Shown: positions 9,267 through 17,973, counted from the first letter of the stretch. The stretch: 64,000 nucleotides of DNA from Sphingobacterium sp. HMA12 (GCF_002933815.1 NZ_BEYR01000001.1:1344691-1408690), one strand, 5' to 3'. A program made the numbers and translations. Notes: generated from the letters alone by a model not told the origin.

Positions 9267-9767
9267 ATGAACAATTACAATCTAAACGTACTGATCAAGG
9301 AAAAAAGAGGGTTATTAAATCATTTTGCTGCTAAATTCACAAATGACCCGGATGAAAAGGAGGATCTAATTCAGGAAACTTGGATCAGGGCCCTAAAATC
9401 CCTGGATAATTTTGTGCAGCACCCCAAGTTAATGAGCTGGCTGTATGTTATTATGAAACATACTTACATAAACAAATACCGTAAAGCAAAGCGTGTCAGC
9501 GAAATCCAAGATACGTACATTGGCTTAGAAGAGACCAATACGAGTGTACATAACAAAGGGCTTAATAAATTTATAGCTGAAGACATCGAAAAAGCGATGT
9601 GTAGTCTTACAACTGAAAATTATGAAATCTTTCGTTTATTTTTAGAGGGCTATAAATACCATGAAATCGCCAGTTACTTTAATATGCCGGAGGGTACGAT
9701 CAAAACTCGAATTCATATGTCCCGAAAAAAATTACAAAAACAGCTTAAACTCTATAAATTGAATTAA
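9267..9767 (+). CDS. ECF RNA polymerase sigma factor (intact)
   Basis: A 166-residue sigma factor with region 2 (LLNHFAAKFTNDPDEKEDLI, then QETWIRALKSLDNF and SWLYVIMKHTYINKYRK) and a complete region 4 helix-turn-helix (EGYKYHEIASYFNMPEGTIK, then TRIHMSRKKLQKQL). It directs RNA polymerase to a dedicated promoter set. No anti-sigma gene is adjacent: downstream come a terminator and an efflux operon. Its start is the ATG at 9267 after an A/G-rich leader (AGAGGAAAAGTT), one of the few purine-rich leaders in the window. Target genes cannot be read from the sequence; regulation of the next operon is possible but unproven. Confidence 0.9.
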   Translation: MNNYNLNVLIKEKRGLLNHFAAKFTNDPDEKEDLIQETWIRALKSLDNFVQHPKLMSWLYVIMKHTYINKYRKAKRVSEIQDTYIGLEETNTSVHNKGLNKFIAEDIEKAMCSLTTENYEIFRLFLEGYKYHEIASYFNMPEGTIKTRIHMSRKKLQKQLKLYKLN

Positions 9768-9789
9768 CGAGCTACTTCACTATAATAAG

Positions 9790-9827
9790 GAAAGAGCCAA
9801 ATGTTTCGCACATTTGGCTCTTTCTTT
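9790..9827 (+). terminator. Rho-independent terminator after the ECF sigma gene
   Basis: AAAGAGCCAAATG / CATTTGGCTCTTT is a 13-bp perfect stem with a TTTCGCA loop, flanked by A on one side and T-rich sequence on the other. It separates the sigma gene from the efflux operon. Confidence 0.85.
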
Positions 9828-10092
9828 ATGTGGAATCTGCGAAATAAACCTTAGAATGCCCAATAAAAATTGTACCAGCGTTAACATGGAGGGATATCTT
9901 TGTCTTGTTCCAACTGCATTGAACCAGATTGTACGTAAACTTCTGCATAGCGCCTCTGCTAGCGGCATAATCTAACACTATCGGCTTTCTATTTCCATGC
10001 CCTGGTATAGCGAAAAAAAAATTAACTAATGGATTGGCCAGATTCAGCCAAATTTAGGCCAATTATATAAAATCTTCGGGTAATCTTGCTGA
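9828..10092. other. Intergenic region with no gene seen
   Basis: About 265 bases between the sigma-gene terminator and the efflux-operon promoter. Short minus-strand frames run through the terminator and resemble nothing, so I call no gene here. Confidence 0.45.
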
Positions 10093-10100
10093 TAACTTTG
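10093..10100 (+). promoter_or_regulatory. -7 promoter element of the efflux operon
   Basis: TAACTTTG fits TAnnTTTG. It lies 23 bases before the ATG at 10124, which supports that ATG over the GTG at 10100 that overlaps the element. No clear TTG at the -33 position. Confidence 0.5.
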
Positions 10101-10123
10101 TGCAAAGCATTAAAAAGTTTATC

Positions 10124-10384
10124 ATGAAAAAAAACACACAAAAGAATACCATAAAATCCGTTCCGGATAAAGCAGTAGATCTAATAGCCAACGCCGAGCA
10201 AGAAGGCAGTGATCAAATTGACAGATTTCATTTCAATTATGCCGGAATGTATCTATTTCCATTATTCCCGATGGGAGATCTGACCCTTGTTTTATATGAA
10301 TTGAAACGGGCCTGGAAGAATTATTCAGCTCATCACCAGCATAGTAAACATAAAGATATTACTGATAAAGGAGCTGCGAAATGA
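10124..10384 (+). CDS. Small hypothetical protein leading the efflux operon
   Basis: An 86-residue protein with no family I recognise. The N-terminus is basic and polar, the middle has a short hydrophobic patch (FNYAGMYLFPLFPMGDLTLV) and the C-terminus is His/Lys-rich (SAHHQHSKHKDITDK). There is no signal peptide. I chose the ATG at 10124 because a TAnnTTTG element overlaps the alternative GTG at 10100. Its stop codon overlaps the start of the TolC-like gene (ATGA), so the two are translationally coupled. An accessory role in the efflux system is possible from position alone. Confidence 0.6.
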   Translation: MKKNTQKNTIKSVPDKAVDLIANAEQEGSDQIDRFHFNYAGMYLFPLFPMGDLTLVLYELKRAWKNYSAHHQHSKHKDITDKGAAK

Positions 10385-11715
10385 AGTACCAATTATCTCT
10401 TATGTCGACCGCTTTGAGTATTATCTTGTTGTTGCAGTCCGTCAATGCACAGGAAAGAGATACGACGGAGACCATGAGTCTGGCAAAAATATGGGAATTG
10501 GCCAGCACATACAACCAACAGTTAAAGCTGCAGGGGCTCAGACAGGTGGCTGCGCGTCTGGCTGTTATCGAAGCGAAAGATCGATACCTGCCCACCCTTT
10601 CTCTTACGGGAGATTTTAAACTTAACACGAAATTCCTCTTGTACCCGAATGGACTGTTTTCCACAGCACAGGATGTACCGGTGCAGACTTATGGCTATGG
10701 CTTGGGCTACAACCTAAACCTTAATCTCTATAACGGTGGTCTGGATAAAGGAAATGTTAAAATAAAGGAGGAAGAACAATTAGCCAGTCACTTTGCATAC
10801 GAACTGCAGCATAGCAACATCAAATATTTGGCGGCTATTGCTTATTATGAGCTGTACAAACTGATGGAATTCAATAATTTCATCGCCAGCGAAATAACAG
10901 CGGAACGTCGCCAGTTAACAATCATTGAAAACCTGTATAAGAACGGCATAGTCCTAAAAAGCGATGTGCTACGAATTGCTGTTAAACTGGACAATTTGGA
11001 ACTTAGTCAGTCAGAGGTGCTCAAAAAAATGGACGTTAACAAACAAAAACTGAATGTGCTCATGGGACGGGAAGAAATGGAATCCCTTCGGATAACGGCT
11101 CAGGAAAACCTATCTGCTAGTCAACATACGGGATGCAGTTACCCAGACTATGTTGATCTGGCCGCCCAGCAGTCTCCCGAGTTTAAAATCCTTGAGTCTG
11201 CTGTTAAAACCAGCGAATTACAGGTCAAACAAGTAAAATCTGGCACATTACCCAAACTCTTCCTGTATTCGAATTATAGCTACAGCTATCCACAGATTTC
11301 CTTCTATCCCTACAGCAATGATCTGTGGGGATTTGGACAGACGGGACTCAAAATGCAATGGTCGATTGACAATGCAATTAAAAGCAAACATACTGTCGCA
11401 CAGACGAAGCTATATAACGATGAGCAACGCGCCATTTTACAGGTTAAACGCGAGGAGGTCAATCTAAAGATCAGGGAGATTTTTCTACAGCATCAGCAGG
11501 CCGCACAGCGTGTAGCAACAGCTGAAAAAAATATTGCACAAAGCACCGAGGCTGTCCGTGTTATTAAAAACAGTTACCTCAATCAGGAATCACTATTGAC
11601 GGATCTTCTGGAAGCGGAAAATATGCTATTAGAAGCGAAATTTAAGCGCGTAACTGCCTTGGTCGAACTAAAACTGAACAGTATCCAACTGCAGGCTATT
11701 ACCGGAACACTCTAA
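10381..11715 (+). CDS. TolC-family outer-membrane efflux protein
   Basis: A 444-residue outer-membrane channel of a tripartite exporter. Signal peptide MKYQLSLMSTALSIILLLQS with cleavage near VNAQ. It carries two outer-membrane efflux repeats: long alpha-helical coiled segments (for example SQSEVLKKMDVNKQKLNVLM) and a repeated DRYLPTLSLTG / SGTLPKLFLYSNYSYSY pattern at the beta-barrel strands. The length is normal for TolC/OprM relatives. It overlaps the upstream small gene by four bases and precedes an EmrA-like adaptor by 10 bases, so it is the second gene of a four-gene operon. Confidence 0.92.
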   Translation: MKYQLSLMSTALSIILLLQSVNAQERDTTETMSLAKIWELASTYNQQLKLQGLRQVAARLAVIEAKDRYLPTLSLTGDFKLNTKFLLYPNGLFSTAQDVPVQTYGYGLGYNLNLNLYNGGLDKGNVKIKEEEQLASHFAYELQHSNIKYLAAIAYYELYKLMEFNNFIASEITAERRQLTIIENLYKNGIVLKSDVLRIAVKLDNLELSQSEVLKKMDVNKQKLNVLMGREEMESLRITAQENLSASQHTGCSYPDYVDLAAQQSPEFKILESAVKTSELQVKQVKSGTLPKLFLYSNYSYSYPQISFYPYSNDLWGFGQTGLKMQWSIDNAIKSKHTVAQTKLYNDEQRAILQVKREEVNLKIREIFLQHQQAAQRVATAEKNIAQSTEAVRVIKNSYLNQESLLTDLLEAENMLLEAKFKRVTALVELKLNSIQLQAITGTL

Positions 11716-11725
11716 AACATATGTT

Positions 11726-12772
11726 ATGAACAAGAATAAAATAGATAAGATTGTCGTCATGACGACCAAGTATATCGGCATTGCCCTGCTTATAGGCCTG
11801 CTGTTTTGGGCAATATGCTATTTATGGCAGAATTTTAAGTACGAACAGACCAATGATGCACAAGTAGATGCTTACCTATCGCCGATAAACGTTAAAGTGG
11901 GCGGATATATCAGTAAAATCTTCTATAAAGACAACCAGTATGTACATCAGGGCGACACCCTTGTCCTGATTGAAAAAGATGAATACTGGTTAAAGCGGGA
12001 AGCTGCCGCGGCGGAATTACAAAGTTCACGTGCAAAACTACCCATCTTAGCCGCAAATGAGGAAACACAATCCAAAAACATTGCAGTGATAAGCGCCCAG
12101 CTGACCGGTGCACAGGCCAAACTCGATCAGCAACATAAAGAATATGAACGGTACAAAAGCCTGCTAGCAGAAGAATCAACGACGCAGCAAAAGTTCGATA
12201 TCGTAAATACAGCCCTTATCAGCCAGCAATCTGACTACGCACAAATACAGGCTTCGCTGCAAGCCGCTGCAGCAAAACTCAAGGATATACAGGCTCAGCG
12301 GGCCGCCATTGCTGCCGAAATTAACATCAAAACAGCACTCCTGGATCGGCAGGAACTGGATCTTCGATACACGGTGATTAAAGCACCCTTTGATGGCCGG
12401 ATTGGTAAAAAAAACATTCAGCAAGGACAGCTGGTGCAGCCGGGACAGACCTTAGCATTTTTACTTAATGAGGCTGACAAGAAATGGGTGATTGCCAATT
12501 TTAAGGAAACACAGATCAAATCATTTTATATTGGTCAGCAGGTCAGCATCAAAGCAGATGCTTACCCAGACGAAGTATTCTCGGGAGTGATCGAATCACT
12601 TTCACCAACTACAGGAGCACGTTACTCACTCTTGCCTCCGGATAATGCTACAGGAAATTTTGTTAAAATCACGCAGCGAATACCTGTCAGAATTGAATTG
12701 ACAGATGCACCTCGAAAGCTGGAAAAGCTTTCTCCTGGGATGAATGCCAATGTTTATATCTTATCCAAATAA
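11726..12772 (+). CDS. HlyD/EmrA-family membrane fusion protein
   Basis: A 348-residue periplasmic adaptor anchored by one N-terminal helix (IGIALLIGLLFWAICYLW). A barrel-sandwich half-motif (TNDAQVDAYLSPINVKVGGY, then YKDNQYVHQGDTLVLIEKDE) is followed by a long Gln/Ala-rich coiled-coil hairpin (about residues 85-200), the second half-motif (VIKAPFDGRIGKKNIQQGQL) and a beta-barrel domain. TNDAQVDA is characteristic of the EmrA branch that partners MFS pumps, and the next gene is such a pump only 2 bases away. Confidence 0.92.
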   Translation: MNKNKIDKIVVMTTKYIGIALLIGLLFWAICYLWQNFKYEQTNDAQVDAYLSPINVKVGGYISKIFYKDNQYVHQGDTLVLIEKDEYWLKREAAAAELQSSRAKLPILAANEETQSKNIAVISAQLTGAQAKLDQQHKEYERYKSLLAEESTTQQKFDIVNTALISQQSDYAQIQASLQAAAAKLKDIQAQRAAIAAEINIKTALLDRQELDLRYTVIKAPFDGRIGKKNIQQGQLVQPGQTLAFLLNEADKKWVIANFKETQIKSFYIGQQVSIKADAYPDEVFSGVIESLSPTTGARYSLLPPDNATGNFVKITQRIPVRIELTDAPRKLEKLSPGMNANVYILSK

Positions 12773-12774
12773 CG

Positions 12775-14364
12775 ATGGAAGCACATAAAATACCGCTGTT
12801 TAGACATTGGGTTTCGGAAGGATTAGCCCGGATGGTCATCTTTGCACTATTAATGATATCGCTGTGTTGTTTTGCCTTGTACAGCAATCCCGTAGCCGTA
12901 ATGGGATTTTACGGGATTGATGCTACTGCCATGCAATACGGCATGGTGGTCATTTATGGTTCAACAGTAACATTCTTGGCTTTGGATTTCCGTATTGTAA
13001 AATATTTTGCATCAAGAAACTATCTGCTACTGGGAATCGGTATCAACGGAGCTTGTTCGCTGATCTGTTTTTACACCAGAGATTGGACAGTTTTTCTGGC
13101 CGGACAGTTTTTACAGGGAATTACCTGTGCGCTGCTGTCAGGGATTGTGCTCAACCTAATTTTTCCACGACTGGAATCGACGCGTGCAAGAGTAATAGGT
13201 TATACGATTTTATATGCCGGAATCCAGATTTCTGTTCCACTATATGCGATTTATTGCAGTGCTGTCCTCTATGTCAGGGATTTTAACTGGCTCTTTTATG
13301 GTGTCCTGGTTCTACTTTTGCTACTCGGTCTGATCGTGCTCACTACCATGCACCCAACCGCCAGATTACATAAGAAAGTGCCTTTGTACCAAGTGGATTG
13401 GATAGGTTATGTTTATTATACCTACATCACGCTATCCTTTGGATATATCCTGATATATGGCCGGCAGCTTGGCTGGTTGGATAGTCCACGCATTAAAATG
13501 CTTAGCATTATTTTAATTATCGTGCTCCTACTTTTTGGCCTGCGTGAAATGCGGTTAAAACGGCCTTTAATCAACCTCCGTATTTTTAGGGCAAAAAATT
13601 TTGTATTCGGACTACTTTTACTGGTGATTTTCTACCTCTTTAAGGGAAGTACAGCATTGACCTATTCCTATGTAGAAACAACTTTAACAACAGATTCCTT
13701 ACATACAATACCCCTCTGGTCGGCGGTGATAATAGGAACAGTGCTCAGCATGTCTGTGACAGCTCGTTTTGTGCTGATGGGAACCAATTTGTTCCGGTTA
13801 ATGCTGACCGGATTTATGTTGATGGCGCTCTACTATGGTTATATGTTGTTGTTTGTTTCAGTTGCAGGGGATACCAACGACTTTATCTTACCGATGTTTA
13901 TTTACGGTCTTGCCACAGGTAGCCTCTTTGTGCCGATTGTATTTTTCACGGCTTCGGCAGCTCCGCCAAGGATAGCATTGCATGCTTCCTTATTAGGTAT
14001 CTTTGCCCGCTTTATTGGTTTCTGTTGTAGCATGGCCTTTAACAATGAACTGCAACTGTATACAAGGGCTTCCATAAATGAAAAGTTACGCGAGACGCTG
14101 ACAGTAACAAACCCACTAATAGGCATGGTATTTCAAGATCTACAAAACACCTATTTAAATACAGGAAATGACATGTATGTAGCGAAGAGTGCGTCAGATT
14201 TTCTCTTTAGTAAAATGATCAAACAACAGGTATTCGCACGGGCGGTGCGGGATTATTATGATATCATGCTTGTCTTACTTCTTCTTGTCGTCGTCATGTT
14301 GTTGCTACTGCCGAGTATTCGAAATGTTAGTTTAAAACTTCGAAAAAAGAATGTTCCATATTGA
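12775..14364 (+). CDS. MFS drug exporter (DHA2/EmrB-like)
   Basis: A 529-residue integral membrane protein with about 14 predicted helices, as in the DHA2 family, and a loop of about 50 residues (RASINEKLRETLTVTNPLIG onwards) before the last helix. It should drive proton-coupled export through the EmrA- and TolC-like proteins encoded just upstream. Conserved MFS motifs are weak (YLFKGSTALTYSYVETTL region; RFIGFCCSMAFNNEL), so this is a divergent member typical of Bacteroidota. Substrates are unknown; a hydrophobic toxicant or metabolite is the usual inference. A convergent AraC-type gene follows after 27 bases. Confidence 0.85.
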   Translation: MEAHKIPLFRHWVSEGLARMVIFALLMISLCCFALYSNPVAVMGFYGIDATAMQYGMVVIYGSTVTFLALDFRIVKYFASRNYLLLGIGINGACSLICFYTRDWTVFLAGQFLQGITCALLSGIVLNLIFPRLESTRARVIGYTILYAGIQISVPLYAIYCSAVLYVRDFNWLFYGVLVLLLLLGLIVLTTMHPTARLHKKVPLYQVDWIGYVYYTYITLSFGYILIYGRQLGWLDSPRIKMLSIILIIVLLLFGLREMRLKRPLINLRIFRAKNFVFGLLLLVIFYLFKGSTALTYSYVETTLTTDSLHTIPLWSAVIIGTVLSMSVTARFVLMGTNLFRLMLTGFMLMALYYGYMLLFVSVAGDTNDFILPMFIYGLATGSLFVPIVFFTASAAPPRIALHASLLGIFARFIGFCCSMAFNNELQLYTRASINEKLRETLTVTNPLIGMVFQDLQNTYLNTGNDMYVAKSASDFLFSKMIKQQVFARAVRDYYDIMLVLLLLVVVMLLLLPSIRNVSLKLRKKNVPY

Positions 14365-14391
14365 GTAAAGTAAAGTAAAAACAGGCTGCTC

Positions 14392-15180
14392 TTACCGCAA
14401 CTTAGTGCGAAAATCCGAAGGCCGGATATTGGTCAGCTGAAAAAAGGTATTGCTAAACGCTGAAATATTAGAGTAGCCCACCTGATAGGCGATCTCGCTT
14501 ACAGAAAAGCTGGTATCCTTCAGGAGTTCCATCGCGCGTATGACACGTAGCATCTTGAGGTATTGTATAAAAGAGAGGTGCAGATGCTGCTGAAAGAGTC
14601 TGGTCAAACTTCGGACACTAAGACCGAATTTTTGGGCAGATTCTTCCAGGTTTAAAGGTTCACCAATGCGTTGACGCATATCATCTATAATGGTAACAAC
14701 GCGCTTATCATCCGTGGTCGGCAACTGAATGGAAAATTTTTGTAAGTTTTCACGAGCGAGCAACTTCTTCAGTGTAGACATCAATTCATACTCCCAGCAA
14801 CCAACAAAATAATTTCCTTGCCAGTTTTCACTAAAAGCGAGCAATTCAGCTAATACCCTACTGACGGGATAGATACCAAGCTGTTTGTAGAACGCATCCT
14901 CATTATTATCAGACGGAAAATAAATATTGATAATATGAAGATCCTGTGTATTATACATCAGGTTATGCGCAAAGTTCCCCGGGATCCATATATAATGGTT
15001 TGAAGGAATATAATAATCTCTTTCTGCAGTCTGAAGATAAGCGATACCACCAAAAACAAGTAGCAGCTGTCCCTTGACATGTTGATGTGCCGGCAGTTTC
15101 TGCTCCGTTTGCTGACGCATAACCAATATGGACTCAGGATACTCATCAATGTTTTTTGAAAGTTCATTTACATATTCCAT
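14392..15180 (-). CDS. AraC-family transcriptional regulator
   Basis: A 262-residue regulator with an N-terminal cupin-like sensor domain (LPAHQHVKGQLLLVFGGIAY, then YYIPSNHYIWIPGNFAHNL) and a C-terminal double helix-turn-helix (LNLEESAQKFGLSVRSLTRL, then FSVSEIAYQVGYSNISAFSN, ending IRPSDFRTKLR). It faces the efflux operon tail to tail, a frequent arrangement for regulators of drug pumps, so control of that operon is plausible but not shown. The start at the ATG at 15180 gives the expected full length. Confidence 0.9.
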   Translation of the reverse strand: MEYVNELSKNIDEYPESILVMRQQTEQKLPAHQHVKGQLLLVFGGIAYLQTAERDYYIPSNHYIWIPGNFAHNLMYNTQDLHIINIYFPSDNNEDAFYKQLGIYPVSRVLAELLAFSENWQGNYFVGCWEYELMSTLKKLLARENLQKFSIQLPTTDDKRVVTIIDDMRQRIGEPLNLEESAQKFGLSVRSLTRLFQQHLHLSFIQYLKMLRVIRAMELLKDTSFSVSEIAYQVGYSNISAFSNTFFQLTNIRPSDFRTKLR

Positions 15181-15543
15181 CCGTGCTTCAAATTTCTAGC
15201 CTTCATCCGAAACAAGTTCTGATCTCTTTTCTCGGTATAGTAGTTTACATTAATTCATTAATTGTCCAGCATGATTATTAATGATATGCAATATTACGGT
15301 TTCAGTTTCGATAGAGCAAAATTTTTCTGTGCGTTCCAATTTGCTCAAAAACCTTCTGCCAGCAAGAAATGGCATTGGCAACTTCGATCGTTTGATAATA
15401 AACGTTATTCCATTGACTCGAAGCGAATTGTGCCATTTAACCGAATTGTCTCTGAAAACAACTAAACTATTTCTTCACTATAGCTGTTCTTTCGTTAATT
15501 AGCTTAGACATATACGCAAGTTTGATCCCTATTCGATATGATT
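15181..15543. other. Divergent intergenic region, no gene seen
   Basis: About 360 AT-rich bases between the AraC gene and the pyrophosphatase gene. Two overlapping short plus-strand frames (from 15262 and 15281) have no start context or recognisable content, and neither is called. Confidence 0.45.
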
Positions 15544-16347
15544 ATGAAACACTTCAATTGCACAATTGAAACCCCAAAGCACTCCAATGCCAAATACAAT
15601 TATGATCCACACTGTGGTGGATTTGTACTGGCCAAATATCTTCCAGTGGGCTTCGTTTTCCCTTACGATTTTGGCTTTATACCGGGTACTCTAGGTGAAG
15701 ATGGTGATCCGCTCGATGTTGTAGTTATTTCTGAACAAGGTACTTTCCCAGGCTGTATATTGTCTTGTCGGGTAATTGGTGCAATTAAAGCTGTGCAAAA
15801 GGACGATGCGGGCAATGAAATTGAAAATGACAGATTTCTGGTTGTACCGGAGGCTTCTAAAATCCTAGAAAATGTACAGCGAGTAGTGCAATTACCTGAA
15901 AAATTACTCGAAGAGTTGCAGAACTTTTTCGTTGCCTACAATAAATTGGAGGGTCGGCATTTCCAGCTTAAAAAGATATTGAGCGCAAAAGATGCCATTA
16001 AAGCAATCGAAGTCGCCAAGAATAATGTAGCACCTACAAATAAAATAGAAATTTTTGTCCCATTAAGCAATAATGAAGGCAATTCGTTTCCAGATTATCT
16101 TTACAAAAATATCAAAAGGCAATTAATCAGAGATTTTGGCGGAATGACAGTTTATAAGCGAACGCCTGCAGAAGGTATCTGGGCTAATGACAGCAAACAA
16201 CAGATTAAAGATGAATTGGTCGTATACGAAGTCATGGTATCAGAAATAGACTGCTCGTATTGGACGGAATATAAACACAAACTCGAACAGCAATTTGGCC
16301 AGAAAGAACTTGTCATACGGCAGAGTCCGATGGGATTAATTACATAA
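15544..16347 (+). CDS. ppa: Divergent soluble inorganic pyrophosphatase with an extra C-terminal domain
   Basis: A 267-residue protein; ATGs at 15538 and 15544 are both possible and I prefer MKHFNCTIET. Residues 1 to about 155 are a family I pyrophosphatase that hydrolyses PPi, with the signature GEDGDPLDVVV carrying the metal-binding aspartates. Several usual active-site residues differ: KYNYD replaces the usual KYEYD, the FPYDFGF segment has Phe where family I has Tyr, and NDRFLVVP has Arg for Lys. Residues of about 165-267 form a second domain (IEIFVPLSNNEGNSFPDYLY, then FGGMTVYKRTPAEGIW and a DELVVYEVMVSE-type strand) of a kind also found alone. Activity may be reduced or altered. Its end overlaps the convergent receiver-like gene by 8 bases. 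Confidence 0.85.
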   Translation: MKHFNCTIETPKHSNAKYNYDPHCGGFVLAKYLPVGFVFPYDFGFIPGTLGEDGDPLDVVVISEQGTFPGCILSCRVIGAIKAVQKDDAGNEIENDRFLVVPEASKILENVQRVVQLPEKLLEELQNFFVAYNKLEGRHFQLKKILSAKDAIKAIEVAKNNVAPTNKIEIFVPLSNNEGNSFPDYLYKNIKRQLIRDFGGMTVYKRTPAEGIWANDSKQQIKDELVVYEVMVSEIDCSYWTEYKHKLEQQFGQKELVIRQSPMGLIT

Positions 16348-16729
16348 GGGAAGGACAAATTGGAATACCTCTTATCAAGGAAAACATATTGGATGGATCT
16401 GAATCAATTACTAAAATGGCGTCGATATCATGTCTGCAACGCTGCGACGCCGAAAACTGCTCTTTTTCAACAAGGAGGACAATTGGGGTATCAGGAAAAT
16501 AATCATGGGTAAACGAAAAAAAAAGACGACTATCTTTATAAACGATACGATAATCTATTAATAATAGCGCTATCTCGTCTGGATAAAACAATTGGCTGCC
16601 GACTGTTTCAATAGAAGGCCCTTCAAGTACAATCCTTGCAGGGCTTTGTGAATCGTGTTCAAAAAGTATGCGGTAAGCACAACGCAGCTTACGAACATTA
16701 GAAATAATTGCAGTATTGATTTTTTCCAT
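16340..16729 (-). CDS. Divergent response-regulator receiver-like protein
   Basis: About 129 residues, beginning at MEKINTAIISNV (a further ATG at 16747 is possible). The pattern of an N-terminal strand, ALLLIDYRI with an Asp at the end of the central strand, then TPIVLLVEKE and DAILVIDSDPSN resembles a stand-alone CheY-like receiver. However, the conserved Lys of the last strand is not evident and the acidic pair after the first strand is absent, so phosphorylation is uncertain. No output domain is present. It follows two tandem nucleotidyltransferase genes on the same strand. I would call it receiver-like rather than a proven regulator. Confidence 0.55.
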   Translation of the reverse strand: MEKINTAIISNVRKLRCAYRILFEHDSQSPARIVLEGPSIETVGSQLFYPDEIALLLIDYRIVYKDSRLFFSFTHDYFPDTPIVLLVEKEQFSASQRCRHDIDAILVIDSDPSNMFSLIRGIPICPSLM

Positions 16730-16820
16730 AATATAATATACTATCATGACCTTTTTTCTAATCCAAACAATCCGTCAGATGATCGTTACAGTATTTTTGG
16801 TCAAATCTGGCCTGAGTACA

Positions 16821-17267
16821 TTAAACGGATCTACTAAAAATTTTCGTTGCCTTTTCTAGCTCTTTTTCGCTGACAATCTTCCGCAAGGACTGACTTGAAA
16901 AGCGATTTTTCCGTTTGGTATAAACGATTTCTATCCCTTCCGCAACGCAATAATCCCGACCCTCAAAATCACGTATTCTGTAGTCCTCACTGACAAATAT
17001 TTTGTGAATAGGTAATGATTGGAGCATATCCGAAATATCATCATCCGACTCGTATGGAACGATTTCGTCCACAAACTGGCATCCTTCTAACTTAATAAAC
17101 CGTTCGACTATGGTCTGTGCAGCCATATAGTCATTTGAACATTCATTATTCACATCTGTTTTAAGTCCGACAATTAAATAGTCACATTGTCGTTTTGCTT
17201 CTTGCAAGGCCACAATATGTCCGACATGCAACATATCGAATACACCAAATATTATTCCGATAACCAT
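16821..17267 (-). CDS. Cytidylyltransferase-like protein (TagD-type fold), copy 2
   Basis: A 148-residue nucleotidyltransferase. The N-terminal GVFDMLHVGHIVALQEAK contains the HxGH nucleotide-binding motif; CDYLIVGLKTD and RDFEGRDYCVAEGIEIVY follow the TagD/glycerol-3-phosphate cytidylyltransferase pattern. The C-terminal RTxGISTT motif is replaced by KNRFSSQSLRKIV. Such enzymes transfer CMP or AMP to a phosphorylated substrate and release PPi. It is a clear paralogue of the next gene upstream (19 bases away on the same strand), so a tandem duplication is likely. The substrate is not predictable. Confidence 0.85.
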   Translation of the reverse strand: MVIGIIFGVFDMLHVGHIVALQEAKRQCDYLIVGLKTDVNNECSNDYMAAQTIVERFIKLEGCQFVDEIVPYESDDDISDMLQSLPIHKIFVSEDYRIRDFEGRDYCVAEGIEIVYTKRKNRFSSQSLRKIVSEKELEKATKIFSRSV

Positions 17268-17286
17268 TTCTTGCTATTTTAATTTA

Positions 17287-17769
17287 TTATGCATTTTTTC
17301 TTTGTAAAGGATAATTGCCTGTGTCGTTCAATTTAACAACAGCACCTTGAGCGTGTTCTTGTTTTGTCGCAATGATCTTACGGAGTGAAGAACTTGAAAA
17401 TCTATTTTCGCGTCTATTAAAATATAGTTTAATGCCTTTTTCTTCACAATACTGCCGACCAGTAAATTTCTTATCCATATATTCATCTCCTAAGATGCGT
17501 ACATGTACTTTGTAGGAACGCAGTACATCCTCAAGGTCTTGCTCTGTTGCATAGGGGATGATCATATCGACATGTTTACAGGCTTTAAGTTGCATGTAAC
17601 GTTCGAAAACGCTCTGTGTTGGTTTGTTTTTCCCGGGTCGGTCTAATGTAGGGTCGGTCTGTAGCCCACATATTAAAAAGTCACACTGCTCTTTGGCGTC
17701 CTCCAACATTTTAACATGACCTGCATGCAAAAGGTCAAAAGCAGAAAATGTAATTCCTATCTTTTTCAT
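17287..17769 (-). CDS. Cytidylyltransferase-like protein (TagD-type fold), copy 1
   Basis: About 160 residues starting at MKKIGITFSAFDLLHAGHVK (another ATG at 17772). HAGH is the nucleotide-binding motif; CDFLICGLQTDPTLDRPGKN, SVFERYMQLKACKHVDMIIP and DKKFTGRQYCEEKGIKLYF match the TagD-like family. The terminal motif reads RFSSSSLRKI instead of RTxGISTT, as in its downstream paralogue. A short tail (ATKQEHAQGAVVKLNDTGNY) extends beyond the core fold. It is probably first in a leftward operon with the second copy and the receiver-like protein. Function beyond nucleotidyl transfer is unknown. Confidence 0.87.
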   Translation of the reverse strand: MKKIGITFSAFDLLHAGHVKMLEDAKEQCDFLICGLQTDPTLDRPGKNKPTQSVFERYMQLKACKHVDMIIPYATEQDLEDVLRSYKVHVRILGDEYMDKKFTGRQYCEEKGIKLYFNRRENRFSSSSLRKIIATKQEHAQGAVVKLNDTGNYPLQRKNA

Positions 17770-17973
17770 CATTATATTACTATTAAATCGTGTAAACTCT
17801 TTGTTTTATCAGGAGGAGAACGTTGCAAAAAATAAAATCGTTTTAATTTTAAATTATTTTTTTAACAAGTTGAAATACAACACTTAAAATGAAAATAAAC
17901 TTTTTTTTTATTGATAAGTCGAACTAATTTTACTGGGCAGCGTTCTGATGTAAATCAAAAATCAAGCGAAGCC

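Noticed and set aside
9780-9968. 62-codon minus-strand frame
   Set aside because: It reads through the perfect terminator hairpin after the ECF sigma gene and resembles no protein.
15262-15502. Two overlapping short plus-strand frames upstream of the pyrophosphatase gene
   Set aside because: AT-rich, no homology or promoter, and each excludes the other.
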